Notes: a model not told the origin generated them from the letters alone. A stretch of 33,843 bases of DNA from Terripilifer ovatus (GCA_029222685.1 JARHVB010000040.1:1-33843), one strand, 5' to 3'. Positions 15,875 to 24,680 are shown, numbered from the stretch's first letter. Numbers and translations: made by a program.

Positions 15875-16945
15875 ATGACTCTTAAGAAAAACAAGCGCTA
15901 CACCGCGTCCGATTTCGCCAGCGAGGCGTTCACCGTCGCCGTCGGCGCGGCCGGCGGGCTCGCTTTCGTCTTGCTGCATATTCCCGGCGGCGCCATGTCG
16001 GGGTCGGTGGTCGCCGTCGCCATTCTGTCGATTTTCGGCCTGGCGCACGGCGTCAGCGCACCGTTGCGCTATCTCGCCATGGGCATCATCGGCACAGCCA
16101 TCGGTTCGGTCGTCGGGCCTGATACCTTCGCCCATATCGCCGCCTATCCCGCCAGCATCGGCTTGATGGCGACCTGCGTCGTCCTGATGACGCTCGCCTC
16201 CACCGCCGTCTGGATCTGGCTGATGGGCTGGCCGCGCTCCATGGCGCTGCTCGCTTCGGTGCCCGGATCGATGAGCTATATCGTGTCGGTCTCCATGTCG
16301 ATGGGCACGGACGCGGCCCGCATCGCCGTGGTGCAGATGTCGCGCGTGATTTTTCTGGCGACGCTCCTGCCCTTCTTCATCGTTCACGAGGTCGGCAATC
16401 CGCTGACGGCGCTGGCCGCAGCACCCGTCGATCCGCCGCTCATGGTCGCGCTGTCCCTGGCGGCCGGCTTTGCGGTCGGCGGCCTGTTCGCCTGGTATAA
16501 TGTATCGGGCGGCATGATCCTCGGTGCCATGGTCGCGTCCGGCGCTCTGCATTTCTTCGGCGTAGCACCCGGCCGCTCGCCGGCCTGGCTGATGAGCGGC
16601 GGCCAATTGCTGCTCGGCGCCTGGGTCGGCTCCCGCTTCGTCGGTTTCGACTGGACCCTGTTCGCGCGCATCTTGCTCGGCACCGTGCTGGCCCTGGGCG
16701 CGATGCTGGCGGTCTCGATCCTGTTCTCCAATGTCGCGGCGACGGTCCTGGGCGTGCCATTCGGCGCAGCCCTCATCGGCTATGCGCCGGGCAGCCAGGA
16801 GGTTATGGTCGTTCTTGCGCTGACCCTGGGCGTCGATCCGATCTTCGTCGCGGCGCACCATCTGGCGCGCTACTTTTTTATCAGCATGTGCCTGCCGTTC
16901 CTTGTCGCCTGGATGCGCAGAAGTGAAGGCAGAAGTGAAGTTTGA
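15875..16945 (+). CDS. AbrB-family membrane protein (PF05145)
   Basis: A 356-residue integral membrane protein with roughly ten hydrophobic helices in two similar halves, each with a glycine-rich PGGAMSGS or VSGGMILGA-type segment. PGSMSYIVSVSMSMGTDAARIAVVQMSRV and APGSQEVMVVLAL are typical of the PF05145 proteins, often mislabelled transcriptional regulator or ammonia monooxygenase. Their function is unknown and transport is likely. It begins a tight row: 25 bases to the glutathione transferase gene, then 16 to a Bug-type binding protein. The ATG at 15875 has no strong ribosome site. Confidence 0.85.
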   Translation: MTLKKNKRYTASDFASEAFTVAVGAAGGLAFVLLHIPGGAMSGSVVAVAILSIFGLAHGVSAPLRYLAMGIIGTAIGSVVGPDTFAHIAAYPASIGLMATCVVLMTLASTAVWIWLMGWPRSMALLASVPGSMSYIVSVSMSMGTDAARIAVVQMSRVIFLATLLPFFIVHEVGNPLTALAAAPVDPPLMVALSLAAGFAVGGLFAWYNVSGGMILGAMVASGALHFFGVAPGRSPAWLMSGGQLLLGAWVGSRFVGFDWTLFARILLGTVLALGAMLAVSILFSNVAATVLGVPFGAALIGYAPGSQEVMVVLALTLGVDPIFVAAHHLARYFFISMCLPFLVAWMRRSEGRSEV

Positions 16946-16970
16946 AGTTTAACCGAACCGGGAGGACGGA

Positions 16971-17576
16971 ATGCTGCTGCGGACAACGCTGACATCGCCC
17001 TTTGGCCGCAAGGCCAGGCTTGCCGCACTGCGGCTGGGGCTGATGGACAGTATAAAGATCGACACCGCCGCCGATCCGCTCGATCCCGCCAGCGCGCTGC
17101 GCCAGGAAAATCCGCTCGGCAAAATCCCCGTGCTGACGCTGGACGACGGCCGCAAGATTTTCGACAGCCGCGTCATCCTGGAATATTTCGATCACCTCAA
17201 AGGCGGCGGCGCCCTTCTCCCGAAGGAATGGAACGCCCGCCTCGACGCCTTAACCCTGCAGGCGCTCGGCGACGGCATCATGGATGCGGCAATCCTCGTC
17301 GTCTATGAAGGCCGCCATCGGCCGAAGGAAATCCATCACGAGCCCTGGCTCGCCTATCAGCGCGGCAAGATCGAGCGCGGCGTCGCAGCCCTGGCGAAGT
17401 CGCCACCCGACGCAAAGTCATTCAATGTCGGCACGATCGCCGTCGCCTGCGCACTCGGCTACATCGACTGGCGCAAGCAGATCGACTGGCGCGCCAGCCA
17501 TCCTTCGCTCATCACATGGCTCGACGTCTTCCGCGCCAATGTGCCCGAGTTCGACGCCACCCACGTCGAGGCCTAG
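16971..17576 (+). CDS. Glutathione S-transferase family protein
   Basis: A 201-residue soluble protein. The N-terminal thioredoxin-like domain (1-80) has TSPFGRKARL, where S9 is the likely glutathione-activating residue, plus the cis-proline in GKIPVL and the DSRVILEYFD glutathione-contact strand. An all-helical C-terminal domain follows. It conjugates or reduces electrophiles with glutathione; the substrate is not indicated. GGGAGG precedes the ATG. It sits between the AbrB-like and Bug genes in a probable operon. Confidence 0.9.
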   Translation: MLLRTTLTSPFGRKARLAALRLGLMDSIKIDTAADPLDPASALRQENPLGKIPVLTLDDGRKIFDSRVILEYFDHLKGGGALLPKEWNARLDALTLQALGDGIMDAAILVVYEGRHRPKEIHHEPWLAYQRGKIERGVAALAKSPPDAKSFNVGTIAVACALGYIDWRKQIDWRASHPSLITWLDVFRANVPEFDATHVEA

Positions 17577-17592
17577 CGAGGGGAGAACCACC

Positions 17593-18564
17593 ATGAAGAG
17601 AGCTTATCGTGCTGCCGCCTTCGCCGGCTTGGCCGCATTCGCGCTGCCCGCAACCGCCCAGCAGACTGCGTGGCCCGAGCGCAGCGTCCGCTTCATCGTG
17701 CCGTTCCCCGCCGGCGGCCCCACCGACATCATTGCCCGCGTCATGGGCCAGAAAATGTCGGAACGCCTGGGACAGAGCTTCGTCGTCGACAATCGCGGCG
17801 GCGCCGGTGGCGTCACAGGCACGGACGCTGTCGCGAAATCAGCCCCCGACGGCTACACCATGGCGTTGACCAGTGCCGGCGCGCTGGCCATCTCGCCAGC
17901 CCTGCAACGCATGCCCTATCAGCCGGTGAAGGATCTCAAACCGGTTTCGCTCGTCGCCAAAGTGCCCGAACTTCTGGTCGTGCCGCCGGACTCGCCGGCC
18001 AAGGATGTCGCCGGTCTCGTCGCTCTCGCGAAGTCCAAGCCCGGCGTGTTGAATTACGCTTCGACCGGCCTCGGCAGCATGCCCCAGCTCGCCGCCGAAC
18101 TGCTCAAAAGCACAGCCGGGCTCGCCATCGTCCACGTGCCCTATACGGGTGCCGCGCCTGCCGTGAACGACCTGCTGGTTTCCCGCACCGACCTGATGTT
18201 CGCCGACATTCCGGTACTCCTGCCCCACGTGGAAGCCGGCAAATTGCGCGCCCTCGCCGTCGGGAGCGCCCAGCGCGCACCGTCCCTGCCCAATGTCCCG
18301 ACCTTTGCCGAACAGGGCCTGAGACAGGTCGAAGCCGAGAACTGGTACGGAATCGTCGTTGCCGGGACAACACCGGCGCCGATCGTCGCCAAATTGCACG
18401 CAGCCATCGTCGAAGCCCTGAACTCCCCCGATGTGAAAGACAAGCTCGCGCCCCAGGGCGCGGTTCTCGTCGGCAGCACACCGGAAGAGTTTACGGCTTA
18501 TATCCTGGCGGAAACAGCCAAATGGGCCGAAGTGGTGAAGGTTTCGGGCGTCAAACTGGAATGA
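17593..18564 (+). CDS. Bug-family (TctC) periplasmic solute-binding protein
   Basis: A 323-residue tripartite tricarboxylate transporter receptor. A Sec signal peptide (MKRAYRAAAFAGLAAFALPATAQ) is followed by WPERSVRFIVPFPAGGPTDIIAR, the family hallmark, then VVDNRGGAGGVTGTDAVAKSAPDGYT and the VPYTGAAPAVNDLL loop that contacts the ligand carboxylate. Ligands in the family are usually small carboxylates. It is an orphan: no tctA or tctB permease genes are nearby, a common situation for Bug proteins. The start is preceded by GAGGGGAGAA, and the gene follows the transferase by 16 bases. Confidence 0.93.
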   Translation: MKRAYRAAAFAGLAAFALPATAQQTAWPERSVRFIVPFPAGGPTDIIARVMGQKMSERLGQSFVVDNRGGAGGVTGTDAVAKSAPDGYTMALTSAGALAISPALQRMPYQPVKDLKPVSLVAKVPELLVVPPDSPAKDVAGLVALAKSKPGVLNYASTGLGSMPQLAAELLKSTAGLAIVHVPYTGAAPAVNDLLVSRTDLMFADIPVLLPHVEAGKLRALAVGSAQRAPSLPNVPTFAEQGLRQVEAENWYGIVVAGTTPAPIVAKLHAAIVEALNSPDVKDKLAPQGAVLVGSTPEEFTAYILAETAKWAEVVKVSGVKLE

Positions 18565-18646
18565 TTCACCATCACACACGCTGATTTCAAGTGCGATCTC
18601 CCTCGCGCCTATTGACGCGCCGCACTCGGCCCTGTTCCGTGCGTCC

Positions 18647-19240
18647 ATGACCACGACATCAGCCCCCGGCCGCAGCAAGCATTTCAGCCTGCCGAACCTG
18701 TTGACCTACGGCAGGGTCGCGGCCGTCCCCATCGTCGTCGGCCTGCTCTATTGGCCGGAGAAGGACTGGGCGCGCTGGGCGGCCCTGGGCGTTTTCGCCG
18801 TCGCCGCCATTACCGACTTTTTCGACGGCTATCTGGCCAGAGCCTGGCAGCAGCAATCGATGATGGGCCGCATGCTCGACCCGATCGCCGACAAGCTCAT
18901 CGTCTCGGCCTGTCTGCTCATGCTCGCCGCCGACGGCGCCATCGGCGGCTGGTCGCTGGCGGCGGCCGTCATCATCCTGTGCCGTGAAATCCTGGTTTCG
19001 GGCCTGCGCGAATTTCTCGCCGGCCTGCGCGTCTCCATGCCGGTCTCCGCCGTGGGCAAATGGAAGACGACCATGCAATTGATCGCCATCGGCTTTCTCA
19101 TCGCCGGCCCTGCCGGCGAAAAAGTTCTGCCCGGCACCGAAATGATCGGCCTCACCCTGCTGTGGATTTCCGCCCTCCTCACTATTTATTCGGGATGGGA
19201 TTATCTGAAGGCCGGCCTCAAGCATGTCGTCGAGGACTGA
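18647..19240 (+). CDS. pgsA: CDP-diacylglycerol-glycerol-3-phosphate 3-phosphatidyltransferase
   Basis: A 197-residue inner-membrane enzyme making phosphatidylglycerophosphate, the precursor of phosphatidylglycerol and cardiolipin. The CDP-alcohol phosphotransferase signature is perfect: D60 G61, A64 R65, G74, D78 and D82 in DGYLARAW...MGRMLDPIAD. Five or six hydrophobic helices follow the NLLTYGRVAAVP opening. The length is standard. It is followed by a palindromic repeat and then moaD-moaE, a conserved order in Hyphomicrobiales. Confidence 0.95.
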   Translation: MTTTSAPGRSKHFSLPNLLTYGRVAAVPIVVGLLYWPEKDWARWAALGVFAVAAITDFFDGYLARAWQQQSMMGRMLDPIADKLIVSACLLMLAADGAIGGWSLAAAVIILCREILVSGLREFLAGLRVSMPVSAVGKWKTTMQLIAIGFLIAGPAGEKVLPGTEMIGLTLLWISALLTIYSGWDYLKAGLKHVVED

Positions 19241-19248
19241 ACGGTCAC

Positions 19249-19296
19249 TGAAGCATTTTCGAGATGGACACCGGTTCGCATGAAGAAAATGCGTCA
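19249..19296. repeat. Dispersed rhizobial-type palindromic element
   Basis: TGAAGCATTTTC (19249-19260) and GAAAATGCGTCA (19285-19296) form inverted arms matching at 11 of 12 positions around GAGATGGACACCGGTTCGCA. From memory this resembles the short intergenic palindrome, containing a GTGGACACCGGTTCGCGTGA-like core, that is repeated many times in Hyphomicrobiales genomes. It fills the gap between pgsA and moaD and argues that moaD starts after it. Confidence 0.65.
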
Positions 19297-19321
19297 AAGC
19301 ACAAAGTTCGAAGCAGAGATC

Positions 19322-19588
19322 ATGAATAACGAAAACCTGAAACTGTCCTATTTCGCCTGGGTACGCGAGCGCATCGGCCGCGCCTCGGAAGATGTCGCGC
19401 CCCCACAGGGCGTGCGCACCGTCGGCGACCTCATCGCCTGGCTCGGCGAAAGAGGCGAGGAATATGCCTATGCCTTCGAGCGCCCCGCCGTCATCCGCGC
19501 CGCGATCGACCGCGTCCACGTCAAGCACGACACACCGATCGCCGGTGCGCGCGAGATCGCCTTCTTTCCGCCGATGACCGGCGGCTGA
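19322..19588 (+). CDS. moaD: Molybdopterin synthase small subunit MoaD
   Basis: An 88-residue ubiquitin-fold sulfur carrier for molybdenum cofactor synthesis. It opens with LKLSYFAWVRERIG, has the expected middle (TVGDLIAWLGERG) and ends in the obligatory FFPPMTGG, whose terminal Gly-Gly is adenylated and thiocarboxylated. I use the ATG at 19322; an ATG at 19280 lies inside the palindromic repeat and adds 14 non-family residues. The stop is one base from the moaE start, indicating translational coupling. Confidence 0.93.
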   Translation: MNNENLKLSYFAWVRERIGRASEDVAPPQGVRTVGDLIAWLGERGEEYAYAFERPAVIRAAIDRVHVKHDTPIAGAREIAFFPPMTGG

Positions 19589-19589
19589 A

Positions 19590-20066
19590 ATGGCCACGGT
19601 CCGCATCCAGCACGAAGACTTCGATGCCGCCGCGGAAGCGGCTCTGCTGACGCGCGGACGCACCGATGCCGGCGCGGTCGTCACCTTCACCGGCCTTTGC
19701 CGCGACGAACAGGGCACGTTGAGCGCGCTCGAACTCGAACATTATCCCGGCATGGCGGAAGACGAGATCGCCAGGGTGGCAGCCGAAGCCGAACAGCGCT
19801 GGCCGCTGCTCGGCGCCACCATCATCCATCGCTACGGCCGTATCCGCCCCGGCGATAACATCGTGCTCGTCGTCACCGTTTCATCGCACCGCCAGGCGGC
19901 CTTCGCCGCCGCCGACTTCCTGATGGACTATCTGAAAACCCGTGCCCCGTTCTGGAAGATGGAAATCCGCGCCGACGGCAGCGAAGGCCAGTGGGTCGAG
20001 GCCAAGGATGCGGATGACAAGGCGCTGGAGAAATGGCGCAAAGGCGCAGTCGGCAGTCGGGATTAG
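19590..20066 (+). CDS. moaE: Molybdopterin synthase catalytic subunit MoaE
   Basis: A 158-residue subunit that inserts two sulfurs, delivered by MoaD, into precursor Z to form molybdopterin. Family features are GAVVTFTGLCRDE, LELEHYPGMAE, IIHRYGRIRPGD and the active-site segment YLKTRAPFWKME with lysines 116 and 123. The length is typical. It is the second gene of the moaDE pair. The 250 bases after it show no gene, only a low-complexity run around 20090-20115 (repeated CTGCC). Confidence 0.95.
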   Translation: MATVRIQHEDFDAAAEAALLTRGRTDAGAVVTFTGLCRDEQGTLSALELEHYPGMAEDEIARVAAEAEQRWPLLGATIIHRYGRIRPGDNIVLVVTVSSHRQAAFAAADFLMDYLKTRAPFWKMEIRADGSEGQWVEAKDADDKALEKWRKGAVGSRD

Positions 20067-20317
20067 GCCGCCGGCCAGCCAATTCGACAGCTGCCTGCTG
20101 CCTATTGCCTGCCCCATCGCCTCTGCCGCACTTGCTCTGCAACCCCTTCCTGTGCATCCTGCGGGCTGAACAGGCGGCAAGCTTGGGCGAAGCCTTCGCA
20201 ACAGAAGGACGCAGAGGGGAACTGGGGGAGGCATCAATCAGCACAACGGATGCTTGCTGTCCTTTGGACAGCGCAATCGCGCCCGCACATTCGCCGGCGG
20301 CAACGCATGATCGCACC

Positions 20318-22672
20318 GTGCGCTCGGGCTACCGGACCGCTTTCGTCGCATTCATGCTGGCGTGGGGCATTTTGTGTTCGCCCTGGCTCAGCGGCGAGTT
20401 GACGATCCCTTATGATGCAAAGGCCCATTTCCAGGCGCAACTGCAGTTTCTCGCCAATGCTCTGCACACCGGCCAGTCGCCCTTCTGGACCCCGAATATA
20501 TTTGCAGGCTCGCCCCAGATCGCCGATCCGCAATCGCTTATTTTTTCGCCGGCGATTTTCATCGCCTATTTTTTTCCGCAGCCTACCTTTTTGCTGGTCG
20601 ATACCTATGTGCTCGCCCTGCTCGGCTGCAGCGGATTGGCGATCCTTCTCTTCTTCCGAGATCGCGGCTGGCATCCTGTGGGCGCGATTGTCGCCGCGCT
20701 CGCCTTCTCGTTCGGCGCATCGGCAGCATGGCGAATTCAGCACGTCGGCCAAATCCAGAGCTTTGTATTTTTCGCGATCTCGCTGTGGCTGTTGTCGCGG
20801 GCGCTCGACAGAAAATCCACCGGTTGGGGGATCGCGGCCGGCCTGAGCGTCGGCCTCATGGTGGTCAAACCCGATCAGGTTGCCTTTCTCGCCAGCTATC
20901 TTTTGATCGCGCTCGCGGTCGTTGAAATTCTGCGGGGCGATTCCCCTGCCCGCTCATTTCGAGAGTTCACGCCGATTCTTGTTTCGGCGGCAGCCGCCGC
21001 GCTCGTCGTCGCCGCCGCTCCGTTGATCCTGACCTATCTGTTTCTGGAACAGTCGAGCCGTCCGGAGGTCGCATTTGCGGAAGCGGTGCGAGGATCGTTT
21101 CATCCCGCATCGCTGCTGACCGGCCTCGTCTCTGACCTTTACGGCGCTTTCGATCCGAAGGTCGATTACTGGGGTCCATACAGCATGGCCTGGAGCCCGA
21201 ACAATCGCACCTTGAGCCAGAACATGGGGGAGATATACGTCGGCGCCATCCCCGTCGTGCTCATCCTGACGCTGGGTCTGGCGCGAGGCATGATGTGGGA
21301 GCGCGAAATTCGCTTCTTCTCCGCGGCCTTGCTGGCGATGATCATCTACGCGCTTGGCGAGTTCACGCCGCTATTTCATTACATCTACGCGCTTGTTCCA
21401 GGAGTCAGCCTGTTTCGGCGCCCTGCAGACGCCACATTCATGATCGGCGGGCTCATGGCGATCATCGCCGGCTATCTGATCCATCGCCTGGTCTGCGGAT
21501 CGCTTCCCAACGCCAGCCGCCGGCAGCATGGCGTCGCGCTCATCCTGGTTCCCAGCCTGTTCGCCATCAGTCTTATCGTCGCCATCCACCTCGGTCATAC
21601 GGCCGATGCCATCAAGCCGCTCACCATTGCGGCCATTTGCGTCGGCGCGGCCGTCGCAGTGCTGTGGATCGTCGGCCGGCTCGGCTCAACCAATTCGACC
21701 GCAACGCTGGCAATTGTTTTGGCTTTCATGGTCTGTGACCTGCATGTGAACAATGGTCCGAATGAATCGACCGCATTGCCGGTTGCATCGTTTGAAGTGC
21801 TGAAACCCGACAGCACCAACGAAACGATCAGGCTGCTCAAGGCGAAACTGCGCCAGCCGGCGCGTTCACCACGGCGCGACCGGATCGAACTTCTCGGCCT
21901 GGGATTCTCCTGGCCAAATCTAGGGCTTGTCCACGGCTTCGATCACATCCTGGGATACAATCCGCTTCATCTCGCTTCAATCACCAAAGCGATCGGTGCA
22001 GGCGATACGATCGCCGGTTGGGATCAGCGCCGGTTCACGCCGTTGTTTCCGTCTTACAGGTCGATGCTGGCGGACATGCTGGGCATTCGGTATGTGGCGT
22101 CCGCCGTTCCCATCGAGCGGGTCGACAAGAGACTGAAGCCGGGCGACCTGATCCTCTTTGCCCGCACGCGCGACGCCTATGTCTATGAAAACCCGCGCGC
22201 CCTGCCGCGCGTGATGTTCGTCCCCGAGTTCAAACTGGCCAATTTTGCCGAGTTGATCGACAAGGGCGACTGGCCGGCATTTGATCCCAAAGAGACCCTG
22301 TTGCTTGAACAAGAGCCGCCCCACGCGATCTCTCCGCTGTCCGGATCATCTGACGGCCAGACGGCTGCTTCGGCTTCGATCGTATCTTTCAAGAACACCA
22401 TTATCGAAGTCGACGTTTCAGCCCCGCGACCAGGCTTCGTCCTGTTCAACAGCGCCTGGCATCCGTGGTGGCGGGCGACGGTGGACGGCGCTCCCGTGGA
22501 GGTATTGAAGGCGAACGTGCTGTTCCGGGCGGTGCAGACGCCGGCCGGCAAACATCGCATTCGGTTCGAATTCGAGCCTTTCGTGGGTGCATTTGCAGAA
22601 ATCGAAGGGAAGCTTCGCGGTGCCGACCTGGCCGGCAGGGCAAAAGCCGCCTCCCATCGTCCGAGAAGCTGA
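20318..22672 (+). CDS. YfhO-like large membrane protein
   Basis: About 784 residues with 11-13 hydrophobic helices and a C-terminal beta-rich domain. The first periplasmic loop has IPYDAKAHFQAQLQFLANAL and PFWTPNIFAGSPQIADPQ, as in GT-C-fold glycosyltransferase-like proteins. The end contains FNSAWHPWWRATVDGAPVEV and RAVQTPAGKHRIRFEF, the pattern closing YfhO-family proteins (PF09586). A lipid-linked sugar transferase role is plausible but unproven. The start is uncertain: the frame is open back to 20033 inside moaE, GTG at 20318 and ATG at 20354 are both reasonable, and a TTG at 20183 has a purine-rich site. Confidence 0.75.
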   Translation: MRSGYRTAFVAFMLAWGILCSPWLSGELTIPYDAKAHFQAQLQFLANALHTGQSPFWTPNIFAGSPQIADPQSLIFSPAIFIAYFFPQPTFLLVDTYVLALLGCSGLAILLFFRDRGWHPVGAIVAALAFSFGASAAWRIQHVGQIQSFVFFAISLWLLSRALDRKSTGWGIAAGLSVGLMVVKPDQVAFLASYLLIALAVVEILRGDSPARSFREFTPILVSAAAAALVVAAAPLILTYLFLEQSSRPEVAFAEAVRGSFHPASLLTGLVSDLYGAFDPKVDYWGPYSMAWSPNNRTLSQNMGEIYVGAIPVVLILTLGLARGMMWEREIRFFSAALLAMIIYALGEFTPLFHYIYALVPGVSLFRRPADATFMIGGLMAIIAGYLIHRLVCGSLPNASRRQHGVALILVPSLFAISLIVAIHLGHTADAIKPLTIAAICVGAAVAVLWIVGRLGSTNSTATLAIVLAFMVCDLHVNNGPNESTALPVASFEVLKPDSTNETIRLLKAKLRQPARSPRRDRIELLGLGFSWPNLGLVHGFDHILGYNPLHLASITKAIGAGDTIAGWDQRRFTPLFPSYRSMLADMLGIRYVASAVPIERVDKRLKPGDLILFARTRDAYVYENPRALPRVMFVPEFKLANFAELIDKGDWPAFDPKETLLLEQEPPHAISPLSGSSDGQTAASASIVSFKNTIIEVDVSAPRPGFVLFNSAWHPWWRATVDGAPVEVLKANVLFRAVQTPAGKHRIRFEFEPFVGAFAEIEGKLRGADLAGRAKAASHRPRS

Positions 22673-22796
22673 CGGTTTTAGCCGCCGTAACGCCTCTCAC
22701 TGGGAGCCTTCCCTTTCGCTACCCTTGTTCGCCACCCTTGCATCCCGCCGCGCGGCAGGCCATGTGAAGTGCTAACGCCCAAACATGGAGTGCCCC

Positions 22797-23051
22797 ATGC
22801 CCCAGACGCGCGGTCCCATTTTCGACGATTTCGCCCGCTTGATGACAGACGCTGCCGGCATGGCGCAGGGCGTCAAGCGCGAGGTCGATACGGTCGTCAA
22901 AACCCAGATGGAGCGCTTGCTGTCCTCCATGGATGTGGTCACCCGCGAGGAATTCGAGGCGGTGCGCGACATGGCGGTCCTGGCGCGCGAGGAAAACGAC
23001 AAGCTCGCCAGGAAGATCGCGGATCTCGAAGCCAAACTGGCGGGAAAGTAG
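22797..23051 (+). CDS. ubiK: Ubiquinone biosynthesis accessory factor UbiK
   Basis: An 84-residue BMFP/YqiC-family protein. It begins PIFDDFARLMTDAAGMAQGV, has a conserved hinge (VTREEFEAVRDMA) and ends in a coiled coil (AREENDKLARKIADLEAKL). UbiK trimerises, interacts with UbiJ and lipid and supports aerobic ubiquinone synthesis in gammaproteobacteria; alphaproteobacterial members are annotated by homology. GGAG precedes the ATG at 22797, and an ATG at 22785 is less well placed. Confidence 0.85.
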   Translation: MPQTRGPIFDDFARLMTDAAGMAQGVKREVDTVVKTQMERLLSSMDVVTREEFEAVRDMAVLAREENDKLARKIADLEAKLAGK

Positions 23052-23101
23052 GCACTGCCGGACCTTTCGCTGCTGGCTGCGACATTCCGGCGCGGCAAAT
23101 T

Positions 23102-23230
23102 GACTCACACCCCTCGGTCTTTGTGGACACGGTCTGTTTACCGATGGACGGATTCACGCGAATCCCGCACCTTGCGCTGCGTGACGGATCGCCGGTCAAA
23201 CTGAATCGTTCCGAAATATCCCGCTGATTC
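23102..23230. promoter_or_regulatory. Cluster of five GANTC sites upstream of ybjN-proC
   Basis: GANTC, the recognition site of the alphaproteobacterial cell-cycle methyltransferase CcrM, occurs at 23102, 23151, 23160, 23203 and 23226. About 0.5 would be expected in 129 random bases. This 304-base gap (23052-23355) holds no gene that I can support. Control by methylation is an inference. Confidence 0.4.
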
Positions 23231-23355
23231 GTCATCGTTTCTAGCTGGCACACCGGTTTGAACTGCCTGGATGAAGTATGGCGCGCGAGCGTCCTTTTGA
23301 GTGTCGTCGCGAGTAGTATTTCTCCCCGGAGACTGGCTCTCCCAATGGGTCGTGG

Positions 23356-23856
23356 ATGATGATGATTGAAACCGAAGCTAGCCGTTCCGAACATCCCGTC
23401 GATGTCATCGAACGTGTCGCCGCTGTCCGCGCCTGGACGTTCGCGCGCGATGACGAAGACGAAATCTGCATTTCCGTCGACGGAAGCTGGTCGCCCTATC
23501 AGCTCTCTTTCACCTGGCTCGAGGGTGTCGAGGCGCTGCATCTGGCCTGCGCCTTCGACATCAAGATCAACGAACGCCGCCGCAACGAACTCAACAAGCT
23601 CGTCTCCCTCATCAACGAGCAATTGTGGGTCGGCCATTTCGGCATCTGGGAAAAGGAAGGCGTGGTGATCTTCCGCCATACGCTCATTCTCGCCGGCGGC
23701 CTGGAGCCGACGACAGACCAGTGCGAAGCCGCCATCGAGGCCGGCGTCCAGGCCTGCGACCGCTATTACCAGTGCTTCAATTTCGTCCTCTGGTCTGGCC
23801 GCACTGCCAAGGAAGCGCTCGACACCGCCTTGTTCGAGACTGTGGGCGAGGCATGA
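23356..23856 (+). CDS. YbjN domain-containing protein
   Basis: A 166-residue soluble protein of the YbjN (DUF1790-like) family, related in fold to type III secretion chaperones. Typical segments are DGSWSPYQLSFTWLEGVEALHLAC, INERRRNELNKLVSLINEQLWVGHF, and VVIFRHTLILAGG. Function is unknown; E. coli YbjN affects stress and motility. Three ATG codons in a row at 23356 make the exact start ambiguous by up to two residues. Its stop overlaps the proC start (ATGA), so the two are translationally coupled, an arrangement conserved in Hyphomicrobiales as far as I recall. Confidence 0.9.
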   Translation: MMMIETEASRSEHPVDVIERVAAVRAWTFARDDEDEICISVDGSWSPYQLSFTWLEGVEALHLACAFDIKINERRRNELNKLVSLINEQLWVGHFGIWEKEGVVIFRHTLILAGGLEPTTDQCEAAIEAGVQACDRYYQCFNFVLWSGRTAKEALDTALFETVGEA

Positions 23857-24680
23857 GCAAGGGCGGCCTTCCCGCCTCCCTGGTCCTTGTCGGCGCCGGC
23901 AAGATGGGCGGCGCCATGCTGCGCGGCTGGCTGGCGCTTGGCATGGACGGCAAGGCCGTCACCATCGTCGATCCGTATCCCTCACAGGACTTAACGGATC
24001 TCGCCGCGCAGCATCAGATCAGCCTCAATCCCGCGCTTGCCGACATCGTCGTGCCGGAAGCACTGGTGCTCTCCATCAAACCGCAGACGCTCGACGCAGC
24101 CGCTGCCGATATTGCTCGGCTTGTCGGCCCCCAAACCCTGGTTCTGTCGATCATGGCGGGCAAGACCATCGCCAACATTGCCGCAAGGTTGCCGGCGGCG
24201 AGCGCCATCGTGCGCGCCATGCCGAACACGCCCGCCGCCGTTGGCCGCGGCATCACCGGCGCCGCGGCCAGCCCCGGCGTCGACGCGCCGAGGCGCGCCA
24301 TGGCCGGCGCACTCCTTTCCGCCATCGGCGCGGTCGAATGGCTCGATCGCGAAGATTGGATCGACGCCGTCACCGCCGTCTCGGGCTCCGGACCGGCTTA
24401 TGTATTTTGGCTCACCGAATGCCTGGCGAAAGCCGGCGAAGCAGCAGGCCTGCCCGCCGATCTCGCCATGCGTCTGGCCCGCGCCACCGTTGAAGGCTCA
24501 GGCGAGCTCATGTTCCGCGATCAGCAGACATCGGCCAGCCAGTTGCGGGTCAACGTCACATCGCCCGGCGGCACCACCGCCGCCGCGCTCGACGTGCTGA
24601 TGGCGCCGGACGGGCTCGAACCGCTGCTGCGCAAGGCGATCGCGGCGGCGAAACGGCGTGCCGGCGATCTGTCTGGTTAA
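23853..24680 (+). CDS. proC: Pyrroline-5-carboxylate reductase
   Basis: A 275-residue enzyme reducing 1-pyrroline-5-carboxylate to proline with NAD(P)H. The N-terminal Rossmann motif VLVGAGKMGGAMLRGW, the central VRAMPNTPAAVGRG and the C-terminal signature AVSGSGPAYVFWLTE plus NVTSPGGTTAAAL are all present. The length is standard. The start codon overlaps the ybjN stop by four bases. Confidence 0.96.
   Translation: MSKGGLPASLVLVGAGKMGGAMLRGWLALGMDGKAVTIVDPYPSQDLTDLAAQHQISLNPALADIVVPEALVLSIKPQTLDAAAADIARLVGPQTLVLSIMAGKTIANIAARLPAASAIVRAMPNTPAAVGRGITGAAASPGVDAPRRAMAGALLSAIGAVEWLDREDWIDAVTAVSGSGPAYVFWLTECLAKAGEAAGLPADLAMRLARATVEGSGELMFRDQQTSASQLRVNVTSPGGTTAAALDVLMAPDGLEPLLRKAIAAAKRRAGDLSG

Noticed and set aside
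15719..16861. 380-codon frame antisense to the AbrB-like gene
   Set aside because: Composition is Arg/Asp/His/Gln-rich, as expected from the complement of a hydrophobic membrane gene. No motif or ribosome site was seen.
20067..20317. A small gene between moaE and the YfhO-like gene
   Set aside because: Only low-complexity CTGCC repeats and an open extension of the downstream frame were seen, with no independent start signal or family resemblance.
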